DNA from: Armadillidium nasatum
Lineage: Eukaryota; Arthropoda; Malacostraca; Isopoda; Armadillidiidae
Length of the DNA stretch: 64,000 nt
Reading direction: 5' to 3'
NCBI GenBank assembly: GCA_009176605.1
Contig: SEYY01000958.1
Location: forward strand, 26,369 to 90,368
The notes beneath the pieces are model-generated. The model was not told the origin of the DNA. It searched no databases and saw only the letters and a list, made by a program, of their open reading frames with translations. The position numbers and the translations under genes were made by a program. Shown piece by piece: positions 30,331 to 45,757 of the stretch (position 1 is the first letter of the stretch; each line of letters starts with the position of its first letter).

Positions 30331-31164
30331 AGTGGCTTACAAATTATTGAGCAATCGGGAATATGTCTTCTGATAGAAATTCACCATACCCAAGAAAGAC
30401 CGTAATTGTTTTATGGTTGTTGGTTGTGGAAAAGTTAAGTACTCCACTTAAATTTTTATCTATTGGTTGTATCCCTTCTGGATCAATTAAGTGTCCTAAA
30501 AATTGAACACTTTCACGACATAATTTAGTCTTTCCTGGCTTCAACTTAAAACCATTTGCTTGTAACGCACCCAACACTTTCGCAATTGAGCTCAAATATT
30601 GGTCAAAGGTCTCTGATCGGATTATCAAATCGTCGAGATAAACTATTACTTCCGATCCAAGGTATTCCTGCAAAGGCAAGCATCATACCTCTTTGGAATG
30701 TTGCAGGTCCTTCTTTTACCCAGAAATGTATCTGAAGGAAGTCGTAGTGAGCCAACGGTATTGAGAATTCCGTTTTCTCAATGGAATTTTCGGCTATCTC
30801 GATTTGATAATACCCCCTTACCAAATCTATGGTTGTAAATAATTTGGCTCCACTCATGTTGTAAATGGAGTTCAATCAAGTTTGGCAAAGGAAAGGCATC
30901 CGCTTTTGTGTGCTTGTTGAGGGCACGGTAGTCAATACAAAGCCGTAGTTTACCGTCAGGCTTACGTACTGGTACCACAGGAGCAGAATATGGAGAGTAA
31001 CTGGGTCTGATGATATTCCCTCTCTCCAACTCTTCACACTGTTCTTGGATTTCTTGAGCTAAAGGCCCTTGAAACCTTCGAACAGGTACATGAATTGGAA
31101 TGTTGGTGTCCAATTCAATTTCATGTTGGATGTTGGTTGCTAATCCAACGTCTTCATCATCCAT
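30331..31164 (-). pseudogene. Gypsy-1 reverse transcriptase
   Basis: Pieces in three minus-strand frames. IIRPSYSPYSAPVVPVRKPD and LRLCIDYRALNKHTKADAFP (fingers), LFTTIDLVRGYYQIEI (motif A with catalytic Asp), EGPATFQRGMMLAF (motif B) and VIVYLDDLII (motif C, both Asp kept), then KLKPGKTKLCRESVQFLGH. Frame changes at about 30670 and 30870 prevent a single product. Confidence 0.88.
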
Positions 31165-31445
31165 ACTTAAAACGGTAGGATATTGTAGAAGAAGGTTGAT
31201 TCAGTTGTTCTTTCTGCTCTTGATTAACGTTAATTTCGTTAATCTTGAACTCTTCAATAATCTTATCGCGAGTCCAATAAGCGATGCTTGATTCTTGTTG
31301 TGTTGAATCAAGTTGATGCCTATTTATAGAAACCTCTACGTTATTTTCTGGTAATGCTGTTGCAATTCCCAACACTTGCCCTCTTGGTAAAAACCTTGAG
31401 GTGTCTTTCTTATTGCAGATAGCAATTCGAAACGGTTCTTCGTTA

Positions 31446-32015
31446 TTAACTTTTCCGCTTACTACTTCCTACTTCTACTTTTTCTTGTGGTTCCACTAAC
31501 ATTTTCGAAGTAGGAAAGTTGGTTCCTTGACATGCTGTTTCGACATCTATCATCTTGAAGTGGTTAGCGGGAATTTCCACATTCCGTGAGTTGATGACCT
31601 CCCGATAGGTTAATTTCGTTGGGTCTGTTGATATTACCACGAAGTCATTTCCTTTTCTTTGGAAGAGTTGATACGTTGACATATCGGGTAATAAGTTATT
31701 TGCTCGTAGAAGCGTAACTCCAATGACCATGGAGTTATCCATAGCGGAATCTGGAAGTATATAAAATTCTTCCAAAGTTGAAATATATCCCGTTTTGAAT
31801 ATTAATCTTAAGATTACGAACTCGTGTATAGGAATACGCGCATTTCCAACGCCTGTGACCCTTGCGACTACCGATGGATATCGTTGTATACCATTCAATA
31901 ATGAAACAGCGCTTTCTTTAATTAAGTTGATCTCTGCTTTATTATCTATTAAGGAATGGAAACAAGTTCCTGGATAGTCTACTACTACGTGACCATTAAA
32001 GGTTGGGTCTCGCAT
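31446..32015 (-). pseudogene. Gypsy-1 protease
   Basis: A 189-residue frame that includes CFHSLIDNKAEINLIKES where retroelement aspartic proteases have xxLIDTGAxxxLI. The catalytic Asp-Thr-Gly has become Asp-Asn-Lys, so it should be inactive. The neighbouring Gypsy-2 keeps DTGAG in the same place. A later VILRLIFKTG-type strand and a KMIDVETACQGT spacer lead towards the RT. Confidence 0.75.
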
Positions 32016-33884
32016 TTACTGAAAATTGTAGAAGTAGGGTTTCATCCTTTTTGTTATTCTCCTTTAAACTATTCGAAGTTAACTCTGTTACTACCGGGGG
32101 AATCCTACAAGCAGTAGTTAACCCTTCAACCGTGACTGGCCCCTCAGTCACGGGGTCAATTAGTTTAAAGGTCGCTCTTGTTGATTTCGCGCCAGGCAAA
32201 CCACCAGTGGCATTGTTATTTTTCTGCTGAAGATCGTCTTGAAGTTCTTGAAGTTCTTCTGTTAGGCGGAGAATTACTCTGTTGTCTTGGGCGTCGGTTT
32301 TTCCATTCCGGACAATACCTTGCCCACATGACCGGTATTGGTTACATACGGGACAATTTTCCGGAAACCGTCGCCTTTGTTGTGGTTGTGAATACTGGTA
32401 CAAGTGCCCACTCATCTTGCAGATAGAACACTTGTTATTCAGAATATAGCAAGTGTCCTTGGAGTGCGTGTTCTTATCGCAGAAACTACACCACTGGTTA
32501 GGTTGTCGTTGCGAAGTTTTGTCGCTGTAGATTATTCTTCCTACGGTCATCCGACCGTCCCGAAGAACTAGAACTGTCGCTATTACGCGGTTTGTCCCGA
32601 ACGAACTTGGGACTGCGGTTTCCCGTAGTTTTCTTTTGACGTCGTTCTTTCCTTTCTAATGACCTTCTCTCGACCGGTTTTTGTGGAGGTGGTTGTGTTT
32701 TGGAAGAATTATCCTTCCATCGCTTCACCACGTCCACCCATTATTTTTGTTGGGGTCTCATTTCAGCTTCAACTCTAGAGATGTCTACTACTTCAGGAAC
32801 GGGACACTTGGGCATGTCCCTTTAGATCCTGAAGGTGTCTATCAGCTAGGTTTACCAGCTGATCAAAGGAAACTTTGGTTCCCGAACACCACTCGTGATT
32901 TCGGAGATAACTGGTTATCTCTTTGTTGATTGCGAGCGGTAAAGCCGCCAGAAACACTTGACGTAACGTCTCATGTTCCCTACAATCCTCAGCTGAGGTG
33001 GTGGGGTAGGCTTTCTTTGCGAATCCAACAAACGGATAGCAAAGACTGACGGTTTCGTTCTTGCGCATTTTGGCAGTCATGTAATCATGCACTGCTCGTT
33101 CTCGTCTGACGGTGTCCTCGTTGTTAAACAGATCTAATAAGTTCTGTTTAATGTCTTCATAAGACTTGTCAGCCTTATGGAGTTGATGGTATAGGGCCAA
33201 ATAAGACGACTGCAAATATGACCCCAAGAGCCTTAACCAGTCCTTGTTTTTGGGTTGGGTACAGGACCGTACAATATTCTTCAAATTCTCTGAAGAATAC
33301 TTTTAGGTCTTGGTCCGTATCAGGATTAAATTTTGCGGGTGGCACAGCCTTTGTTAGATTCAGGTTTATTTAACATCTGTGTCAACATTGTAACCGCTTG
33401 AGAAATCATAGCGTTATGAGCCTGCTGAACTGCTAGACTCCGTTACAAATTCCCTGAATTGCTTATCCGTCATGTTACCTGTCGAAATACGGGGTGCGCA
33501 CAGAAGATTCGTTATTGTCGGTAATGACGGTGGTTGGTGTATGCCCCCGTCATCCTCACGGTCTACTGCAGCGGAGGGCTTTCTTTCTTTTGGTCGTACC
33601 GACCTTTCTGGTAATGTCGCAGCAGTATTTGGAATGGGATCTGTACGAGCCGATAATGAATTCATCATCGTTTTACATCTCTCCTCGAATCTCAATTCCA
33701 TATCACACGAGTAACGAATAACACCCTCGAGCATAGTTTGCAATCTATCCACAGCGCTCTGATCTACGGGCTGAAAATCGTAGACAGATGCACCCCGATG
33801 GTCATCCGATTGTTCTGGTGTGGACGCAGCATTAGTGTTGAATTGTAAAGGGTCATCCAATTCAATCAACTGGTCCATGGTCAC
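31996..33884 (-). pseudogene. Gypsy-1 gag with multiple zinc knuckles
   Basis: Minus strand, three or four frames. The start region (33884 on) is MTMDQLIELDDPLQ; the capsid-like part (33284-32793) has YLQSSYLALYHQL, AKKAYPTT and LRQVFLAALPLAI; a basic Ser/Arg-rich part follows (32737-32498). The nucleocapsid-like part reads CSFCDKNTHSKDTC, CSICKMSGH and CPVCNQYRSCG, three or more CxxC-type knuckles, some damaged. Capsid and nucleocapsid build the particle that packages element RNA. Confidence 0.75.
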
Positions 33885-33986
33885 TTTTGATTCTTCCTCA
33901 CATCATCGGTTTTTCTGCCATAGTAATTTTTGTTGTTGATTTATTTCTCCTTTTGTAATCCTGACAGGGTCGCCAAATATTTTCTC

Positions 33987-35599
<1,613 letters not shown>

Positions 35600-36818
35600 C
35601 TTTGAAATTTTATAGTTCAGTTTTAAAACCATGTGAGAGGTCTTATACAGTGTTTAGCAAAGAAATCCTTGCAATAAAAAAGACTAAATAAATTCTCACA
35701 CCTCATGCTAGGGAGAAAGGTGAAGATACTTATAGATAGCCTGTTGGTCAAGCAATGATTCACCAGAAAAGTAGACTCCCCAGTATTGAACTCACATGAA
35801 AAGCTAAATTTAGCCTTTATCTCTGAACTTGACATAGAGTTAGAACATATAAAAAGATCTGAAAACGTGTTAGACGACTACATGCCCAGGTATTTAGAAA
35901 ATCCAGTTAATGATACGGAGGCAGAAGATGCAGATAGAATTTTTGCAATTGAAATGACTCACCTCAAAAGACTTCATGTGCCTACTACAAAAAGGGAGGG
36001 GCTTAGAACAGCCAGAAAATAAGAGGTGGAGTGTAGTAAATTAAATACCCTGAAGACTGGTTGCCATGACAGTGTAGTAAAGGAAAGTTCAAAGACCACA
36101 GGAATGCAAGATACAAAATTGAGCCTCTCTAACCTCCCAAGTGAAACCAAAATGAATGCTGCTACATTTGGAGAAATATTTAAAATTAGTTTGGCTGATT
36201 TTTTAAATAAATTTAGAAGGGAAATAAACTACGAAGAGTTAAAGGGAGCTCAGGAAGGTGATGAATGATTAAAAAGATATATTACAGGTGAAGAAACGAC
36301 TGCATTAAATCTAGCGAAAAGAAAGTTTTGGCATAAATATACTGAAGTAGAACTTTGTTGATATATCTCTGGGTTATTATTGAGTGTATGTACCTTAAAA
36401 GTGCTAAAGAAAGTGATTGAGTATTGTCATGGAAGGGGGCACCTAGGGGTTCAAAGAACAGTGAAAAGTTTGAAATCAGAATTCGTGTTTAAAAGTTAAT
36501 GGGGCAGATTTCATGTATATTTGTAAGAAAGTATGATCCTTGTCAAAGGGCAAATCTCATTAAGAACATAAACCCAGAAAATAAAAAGTTTCAAGAGGTA
36601 TCCAAAAAGTTTGAAATAGTTCATATTGACATTCTTAAGATGCCAAAATGCAGAGGGTATGAATATTTATTAACTTTTTTAGACAGGTACTCCAGGTACA
36701 TATGGGCTTTTCCTCAGAAAAATGTAGAAAAAGAGATTATAGCTGATACTATGGTACAGGAAATGTTCTCCGTAGGAGTGATGGAAATGCTTATAAGCAA
36801 CAGAGAGTCTCAGGTGTT
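35600..36818 (+). pseudogene. Gypsy-3 fragment: RNase H and integrase
   Basis: Plus strand, many frame changes. At about 35640-35720 a frame reads as an SYTVFSKEILAIKKT-like RNase H block; LDIELEHIKRSENVLDDYM (in 35786-36022) is the RNase H end. HGRGHLGVQRTVKSLKSEF (about 36425-36485) is the integrase zinc-binding start, and the frame 36499-36820 gives DPCQRANLIK, FEIVHIDILKMP and LLTFLDRYSRYIWAFP with the core's first Asp, reaching an ISNRESQ block in place of SDxGxxF. It is then cut by a poly-T tract of another element. No LTRs are visible. Confidence 0.7.
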
Positions 36819-37437
36819 TTTTTTTTTTTTACAGATTGAGATCACTCATGGGCAGAGCCCTTTTCAAGGAGGGGGCACACACAGGGAGAACTAATCGCTT
36901 AAACACACCCAACCCACATCACATCCCTCAGGTGGGCAAAGATGGAAGCCTTGAAGAGTGGAAGATTAAATACTAGAGGAAAAATAGATAATGGTAGAGG
37001 GTTCCACAGAGTAGAGGTGGTTGGAAAGGAGGCAAAACAAATGGGCTAACCTGGGGTTTCCTATGTCCACACAAAATTTGTGCGAAAGCAGGGTACCCCT
37101 TGTGCAACAGTGAAGGAATGAGAGAGAGGCCAATATCTTCGAACACCTGCCATTGTAGTACCTATAGAAAAGAGATAGCGTGCCATCACCACATCACAGA
37201 GGTAGGGAGAGGGTCAAGAGTGAAAGTAGGGGACAATTTATTAATCTTTTAGCTTTAGACTCAACCGTATCCAGAAAAGAGGAGGTTCTGGAGCCCCCCA
37301 AATTTAAGAAGAGTACTCCAAACAAGGGCAAACAAGACATTATAAATTTGGAGTAACTACTGAGAAAAAAGTTCTCGCAACCTGAACAGCATTTCCAGCT
37401 TCTTAGAGGCCTCTTTAGCAACCGTTGTGATATGTGA
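36819..37437 (-). mobile_element. Non-LTR retrotransposon 3' fragment with A-tail
   Basis: A T12-13 run at 36819-36831 is the poly(A) tail on the minus strand. Minus-strand coding (37421-37194) reads YSKFIMSCLPLFGVLFLNLG followed by LDTVESKAKRLIN, the post-RT region of Jockey/CR1-type elements (YxxLIRSxLEYGxxxWG...LxxIQxRAxRLI). It is 5'-truncated at 37437, where Gypsy-2 starts. Confidence 0.65.
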
Positions 37438-38712
37438 TTTCCAGGACAGTTTGTTGATTATCAAAGTCGAGCTCTTTTAATTCTTCCCAAGTTCTAGCAA
37501 CTCTTCCGTCAACCATACTCATATTTTGTAAGTATATTAGCGGTTGATGATCTGTATAGATGACTAATTTGACTCCTCTCAAGAAAGCTTTTAGTGATTT
37601 TACAGCCCATCGTAATGCTGTTAGTTCCTTTGTCGATGGTACTGTAGTTCTTTTGAGCACCATTAAAAGTTGTAGAAATGTAGGCGATGGGTCTTTGCAC
37701 TCCATTTTGCTTCTGAGAAATGACTGGCACCTGCTCCTATATCAGAAGCATCAACATGAAGTTCCATTGGGGACGCCTCAGAACTACAGTCTGGGAAACC
37801 CAGCAAGATGGGATTCATTAATGCCTGCTTTAGTTGATCAAAAGCATATTGACATTTTTCATCCCAGGAGACAGTCTTCCCTCCTGTTTGAGAGGATAAT
37901 GGTTTTGCTATTTGAGAGCAATTTGGTATGTGTCTTCTATAAAAATTTACCATACCTAGGAATTGTCTGAGTTGCTTTACCGTTGTTGGTGTGGGGAATT
38001 CTAATACTCCCTTTAGATTCTTTTCTAAAGGCATTATTCCATTATCAGAGACTCGATGGCCAAGAAATTCTACTTCCTCTCTACAAAGCTTTGTTTTTCT
38101 TGGTTTTAACTTATAACCGTTTGATCCTAAGGCTGTTAGAACCTTATCTAAAGTGTTGAGATGGTCCTCAAAAGTCTTCCCAAGAATGATGATGTTATCA
38201 AGGTATACCATAACCTTATTCCAGAGAAGTCCTGCAAAAGCGAGCATCATGCCGCTTTGGAATGTTGCAGGGCCATTTTTTACTCCGAATGGCATTTTTA
38301 AATATTCATACTGACCAAATGGTGTTGAGAAAGCTGTTTTTTCTATGCTATCAGGGTCCATATTGATCTGATAGTAGCCCTTGATTAGGTCTATTGTGGT
38401 GAAAAACTTGTTGCCATGCATGTTGTAGATCATGTCAATCAAGTTGGGTAAAGGAAATGAATCCCCTTTAGTAGCATTATTAAGTTTTCTGTAGTCAGGT
38501 TTTCGAACAGGTACCACAGGCGCTAAGAAGAGTGACTTACTTGGTCTTATGATGTTCCCTTCTAAAAGGTCTTTACATTCTTTCTCTATTTCTTGAGCCA
38601 AAGGTCCTTGAATTCTACGTACTGGAACTATGACGGGTCTATCCGATTCCAATTCGATATTGTGGGTGATGTTGGTGGCAACTCCCACATCATTATCCCC
38701 TGTACTTAACAC
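37438..38712 (-). pseudogene. Gypsy-2 reverse transcriptase and RNase H
   Basis: RT frame 38712-37663 (349 residues): IIRPSKSLFLAPVVPVRKPD, KFFTTIDLIKGYYQINMDPD (motif A), FGVKNGPATFQSGMM (motif B), VMVYLDNIIILG (motif C with second catalytic Asp replaced by Asn), LRQFLGMVNFYRRHIPNCSQ and ELHVDASDIGAG. The GKLRLCIDYRxLN block is shortened to RKPDYRKLNN, an apparent in-frame deletion of about eight residues. RNase H follows in a shifted frame (ALRWAVKSLKAFLRGVK, IYTDHQPLIYLQN) and is cut off at 37438. It is a close relative of Gypsy-1 but not the same element. Confidence 0.88.
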
Positions 38713-38812
38713 AGATACGTGCTTTTATAACACTCTAATTAGTTGATTTTTTTTATCCATCGTTAAGTTCTTCTATTTGGAATTCGGATATTATCGTATT
38801 TACGTCCCAGTA

Positions 38813-39073
38813 TCATTCAGGGTATATACCTACTTCAGTTAATTCCTGAATCATAGGAACAATTTCCAACTTTTCTGCTGGTTTAATCTTTCCCACGAGG
38901 GTGTTTCTTTTTATTCGTTTTTCTTGGTCCGTGTAATTTATTATCGCTATTTTAACATTGTCCACCCTGAGATCGAGAATTCCTGGTATTATGGAAACAC
39001 CCGGGATATCCATGCCTTGGAATTCTACCAGTGGACAATGTTGACTAGCTTCCTGCTGAATTTTATCAACCAC
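38813..39073 (-). pseudogene. Gypsy-2 protease-RT spacer
   Basis: 86 residues reading PLVEFQGMDIPGVSIIPGI, INYTDQEKRIKRNTLVGKI, the typical segment between protease and RT in Ty3/Gypsy pol (N-x-T...KIxxGTxLG). Stops separate it from the RT at about 38720-38800. Confidence 0.7.
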
Positions 39074-39280
39074 AAAAAGATACCATTCTGCATTGTAACG
39101 GCTTTAGGACCGTAATTTCCGGTACAACACAATTATAGAAAGGTATATTGTAGTTAATATCTTTCCCTACTGTTATTAATTTTTTATGAAATCGGTGCAC
39201 TAATTCACGGCGAGTTAGGTCCGGTAAAAGATTATTATCCCTTAATGAAACTGCGCCTAGTACAACATTGAGTCATCGAG

Positions 39281-39646
39281 TCAATGGGAACTACAAATAA
39301 CATTATTGGTTGAGGAGTAACGAATCCATTTTTGAAAACTATTTTCCTCGAAATAATGTTCAACGGGTATTTTGGGTGTACCCCCAAATCCTTTCAAAGC
39401 TGTGACATTAACGTCAGAGGCTAGTTTGAGTTCTATGTTTTTCAATGTGTGCAGAACCCCTGCATTGACGAGACTTACCCCTGCTCCAGTATCGATCATT
39501 CTGTCAAAATACTGAGAACATTCAGGATGGTCCAATGCAACTGAAACTATCAAGGGGTCCACATCAGCCTGACATAGATTGAACAGAATATCGCAGTCTT
39601 TAGACTGATTCCGATTTTCCGATTCCCATGGATCTTTCCCATTCAT
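39281..39646 (-). pseudogene. Gypsy-2 aspartic protease
   Basis: 121 residues with FDRMIDTGAGVSLVNAGVL, the intact Asp-Thr-Gly active site. KGFGGTPKIPV follows as the flap-region strand. The frame then breaks and continues towards the spacer at 39073. Confidence 0.8.
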
Positions 39647-39731
39647 TATTGATATCCTGTCCTTTTTCGATCCCGATTATTATGAGCCATTATTTTCGAA
39701 GTTCGATTTTTACGACTCTCCACAATGTGGC

Positions 39732-40800
39732 TCAACATTGCGGAGTGGGATAGTTTCCCAAATCTTCTGAACATTTTCTCTCTTCATGTGACTCTCCACA
39801 CATGTTACAATTGGTAACATATTTTGTCTTTGGTCGAGCTCCAGCCATAGCCCAAGGATCTGAGGATGGCCTAGTAACCTCGAAGGTCCTAGTTTGATAT
39901 TGCTCCCTCTGAGGTAAGGGTCTTTGTTCTTGTAATTTGGAAGGTCGTTCTTGAGCCCTGGTAAATGCAATTCTTTGGTTGTTTTGGGAAGTACAATGCA
40001 TCCCCAAGTGTTCACCCTTACAAAAAGGACACTCAGGGGTTTTGTTCTTGGTGGGCGAACCTTTGGTAGAATGATTCTCATTGTTCCTCCAACAATCACT
40101 TCTTGTATGTTCTTTAGTTTTGCAGAAACTACAAATATCGAGAAATTTGTAGCAATCTTCCACCAAATGACCTTTCTTCCCACAAAAATCACATGACACA
40201 CTACTGTTGTCCTGCGATCGTTCAGGTATCAGGATATTCTTGATCCTTCTTGGTGGTGTCCGTGGGGTATTTGACCTCTGTTGGTTCGATTTCTGGGGTG
40301 GTGTTTGAATTTGATTTTTACTGTTTCTTTTCGGAGCTGGCCTTTGAAGCATTTCACTCCAAGTCGGTTTTACTGGAGTTACTGCATCGATATAGATTAC
40401 ATCTTGTTCATCATCATCGACGGTTTGTACATTTTGGTGTGGGGTCCTGGTTTCTGATTGAAAATTTCTGGGTGAGTCATAAGTCCTTTGTGATGTATGG
40501 AACTCACGCTCATAACTGTCCGCTAACATGACAAGTCTTTCCCAAGGAACTCGTTGTTGGGTACCCATTTCATTTTGTATAAGGTACTCCCTCAATTTGG
40601 TTTGAACGGGATACGAAACGTTAAACAGGAAAGCGGTTCTAAGCGACTCATGGTTTCGCATGTTAGTGTCTGGATAAGCTCTTGATGCTAGTTGTTCCAA
40701 TCTTAATGCAAAGATGTTGATATCTTCTCCTGGTTTGCGTTGAGCAGCAGATAAAAATCCAGCAGGTCTGTTAACCAGAGGTGTTTCATACAAATAATTC
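39732..40800 (-). CDS. Gypsy-2 gag with four zinc knuckles
   Basis: An open minus-strand frame (nominal start 40868, but the sequence above about 40800 probably belongs to the BEL fragment). A capsid-like C-terminal part (SAAQRKPGEDINIFALRLEQ, TAFLFNVSYPVQTKLREYL) and a Pro/Arg/Gln-rich linker lead to CDFCGKKGHLVEDC, CSFCKTKEHTRSDC, CPFCKGEHLGMHC and CNMCGESHEERKC: four knuckles of the CxxC-x3/4-H-x4-C type. Most gag proteins have one or two. The N-terminal half of gag is missing. Confidence 0.8.
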
Positions 40801-42696
40801 ATAGATAATATTAAATTATGGTTACATGAACCCACATGGTTGAATAAAGATCTAAAAACCTGGCTCAAATATCCCTTGTTGTCTGTAGCTCCTGAAATTA
40901 ATAATTATTTTACTGCTAATCATAATTATAATAAATTCATTAATCCTAGTATTTTGTATAAAAATATAGATAGTAGTGATAATGAATTCATGAGTCTTAG
41001 TACTATAAATATTAATTTTCAGCCTAATCATTATGAAATTCTAAATATTCATAAATATTCCAACTTTGACAAAGTTATGAATATTACAAAGTATCATTTT
41101 TATATTATGTAATATGAAAAAAAAGGATCCCTATAAAAAGGCTTTGATGTATTGGATAAAAAGTGTACAGAGTTCTTGTTATTCTAAGGAAATAGAATTT
41201 TTAAAATCAGACCCTAGAAGTAGTTATTTTCCATTGTTAGTTAACAACTTAAACCTATTTTTAGATAGTGATGGAATTTTAAGATCAAAATGAAGAATAT
41301 CTAAATGCACTTATTTTAATTATGATGTTCATAATCCAGTCATTTTATCTAGATTTCATTATTTCACAACCCTCTTGATTTTAAGGTCCCATCAAAAAGT
41401 TCAACATCTAGGTGTTGACAGTATGTTAACACATATTAGGAATCAAGGTTATTGGATTCCAAAAGATTGAATAGCAGTAAAAAAGGGTCTTAATTTGTGC
41501 AATTTATGTAAAAAGATTAATGTTAGAGCTTTTAAATATCCTAAATATACTGATATCCCAAAGCACCATATGAAATTAGTAATTCTATTCAAATTTATTG
41601 GAATTGATTATATTGGTCACTTGTTTGTAAAAAATGAAAACACCAAAACCACAGATAAAATGTTCATTTTAATTTTCACTTGTTTTAATATAAGAGCTAT
41701 ACACCTAGAACTATTTCCAGACATGAGTGTACCAACATTCCTACTTGCATTTCAACGCTTTTGTAATCATTATACCATCCCAGATTACATATACTCAGAT
41801 AATGCTCATACATTTAACAAAGGTGCCAACTTTCTATCTAAAGCTCGAGTCCAATGTGTTTAAGAAAGAGTTAAATTCTAATAACATTAAGCATGTGAAA
41901 ATCCCTTTATTTTCTGCTTGGGCAGGAGCATTTTATGAAAGGCAGATTTGTACTATAAAGTCTTGCATGTATAAAGTTATTGGTAGAGCTAAATTAACAT
42001 ATTTTGAAATGCTCACCACCCTGTCATTTATAAACAATGCTATAAATTCTAGTCCTCTCACTTACAGGTCAGAGTTTAGTGACACTGAAATTATTACACC
42101 TAACTCTTTTTTGCGTTTAAACTGTAATTCTTCCCAAATTTTAAGGAGTGAAGTAGATGATGTTTGGAAGGAGAGTAATCAAAAAATATTAGATACACAA
42201 GATACTCATGATACACAAGAGGAAATGTTCAATAAATTTAAACAACTTTGGTATGAAGAGTATTTATTAAGTATTAGGGAGTCTATGAGTAATATTTATG
42301 AATCATCTTTGGAAAATATAATTAAAGTAAATGATATTGTATTAATAAAATCTGAAATCAAACTACGTCCTGTGGATGTCTGGTAGAGTTTTAGAATTAA
42401 TAATAGGACATGATAATAAAATGCGTTCAGTAAAGGTAAAGCGAAAGTAATGGACAAATAGCTCATCATTCTATAAATAATCTATATCCATTGGAAATGT
42501 CTTTGATCTCATGAAAGACATCTCCTCAAGAGTATTCAGTTTCTGCTGATAAAACTGTACCTAAAGGTGATAAGGACAGGTCAGAATTGGTGATTGGTAG
42601 ACCTAAAAGACAGGCTGCTGTTAAATGTTACAAATTAATAAAATCAAAAATACTTATTGTAATATTTGCAGCATAGCTGCAACTCTCTTTGGGGAG
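40801..42696 (+). pseudogene. BEL/Pao integrase region
   Basis: Plus strand. Pre-integrase blocks (STININFQPNHYEILNIHKYS in 40840-41112), then in frame-shifted pieces KVQHLGVDSML (zinc-binding His), LCNLCKKINVRAFKYP, then FIGIDYIGHL, IRAIHLELFPDMS and IYSDNAHTFNKGA (core Asp residues). After a shift near 41838 the frame 41727-42386 gives WAGAFYERQICTIKSCMYKV with the catalytic Glu, and INSSPLTYR. GRVLELIIGHDNKMRSVKV is the C-terminal domain. Only the 3' third of pol is present; 5' part and 5' LTR are missing. Confidence 0.85.
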
Positions 42697-44600
<1,904 letters not shown>

Positions 44601-44679
44601 ACTGTTGTTGGGAGGGACGTCTTTCAAATTGAAAGGAGTAATGAAGGGTGGAGTCATCGGCATAGGAGTGTATAGGAGA

Positions 44680-45370
44680 CGAAGTAATAGAGAGAAGGTC
44701 ATTGATGAAAATTAGAAAAAGAGTTGGAGAAAGGACAGATCCTTGAGGAACACCACTATTTATAGGAAAAAACGGTGGCCGTCTACAATAGCTGCTATAG
44801 AACGACCAGAAAGGAAATTAGAGAGAAGGTCACAGAGAGAAGGATAGATTCCGAAAGAGGGAAGTTTGGAAATCAAAGCTTTGTGCCAGACTCTATCGAA
44901 AGCTTTCGATATGTCTAGGGCCAAAGCGAAAGATTCACTGAAACCCCGAAGAGCGGAGGACCAAGAGTCAGAAAGTAAGGAAAGAAGATCACCAGTAGAA
45001 CGTTCATTACGAAAGCCATACTGGCGATCAGAGATAAGATTGAAGGAATTGAGATGTTTCCAAATCTTCCTGTTAAGGATAGATTCGAAAACTTTAGAAA
45101 GAACAGAGGTTAAAGAAATATAACGATAGTTAGAGGGATGAGAGGGGGCCCCCTTCTTCTGCACAGGTTGAATGAGCGCACTTTTCCATCAAGAAGGGAA
45201 AGTCGAAGTAGAAAGGCAAAGAGGAAATAGTTTACCAAGGCAGGTTGCAAGCTTGAAGCACAAGGTTTGAGAACCGCAGGAGGAATACCATCAGGACCAT
45301 ACGCCTTTTTAGTGTTAAGCTCAGAGAGAGCAGAAATGACATCTTTAGAAGAAGTTACAATATTAGGCAT
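44680..45370 (-). pseudogene. TA-B copy 1 reverse transcriptase
   Basis: Minus frames 45370-45110 (NTKKAYGPDGIPPAVLKPCA, RT finger) and 45164-44760 (YRYISLTSVLSKVFES, DRQYGFRNERSTGDLL, LALDISKAFDRVWHKAL with the motif A Asp). Below 44760, PQGSVLSPT and [10 protein letters not shown] (plus-strand CGGCATAGGA near 44660) give motifs B and C with both Asp residues kept. A frame change at about 45165 and one at about 44765 break the ORF. Confidence 0.85.
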
Positions 45371-45757
45371 AAATGAGTTAGAGGGTGTTGAAGGAGGAGG
45401 AATAGCTCCGGAATCGTCTAAGGTAGAGTTAGAAGCAAAAGTTTGAGCGTAGAGTTCATCTTTAGGAGAATGTAAAATGGCAGCTGTGCCATCAGAAGAG
45501 ACTAGTGAAGGGAAAGAGGAAGATGCAAAGTTAGAGTTGACATTTTTTTCAAAATGCCAGAAAGGTCGAGAGCAAGAAGAGCCAGAAAGATTATTGCATT
45601 TGCGACGGAGAAAAGAGTTTTTGGTATTTCGAAGAATAGATTTTGCACGATTCCGGGATGAAATATAAATTGAATGAGTTTCAGGAGTTTGAAGACGACA
45701 GTAATCTCTGAAGTCAGCATCCCTATGGGAAATAGCGCGAGAACAAGTAGAGTTAAA

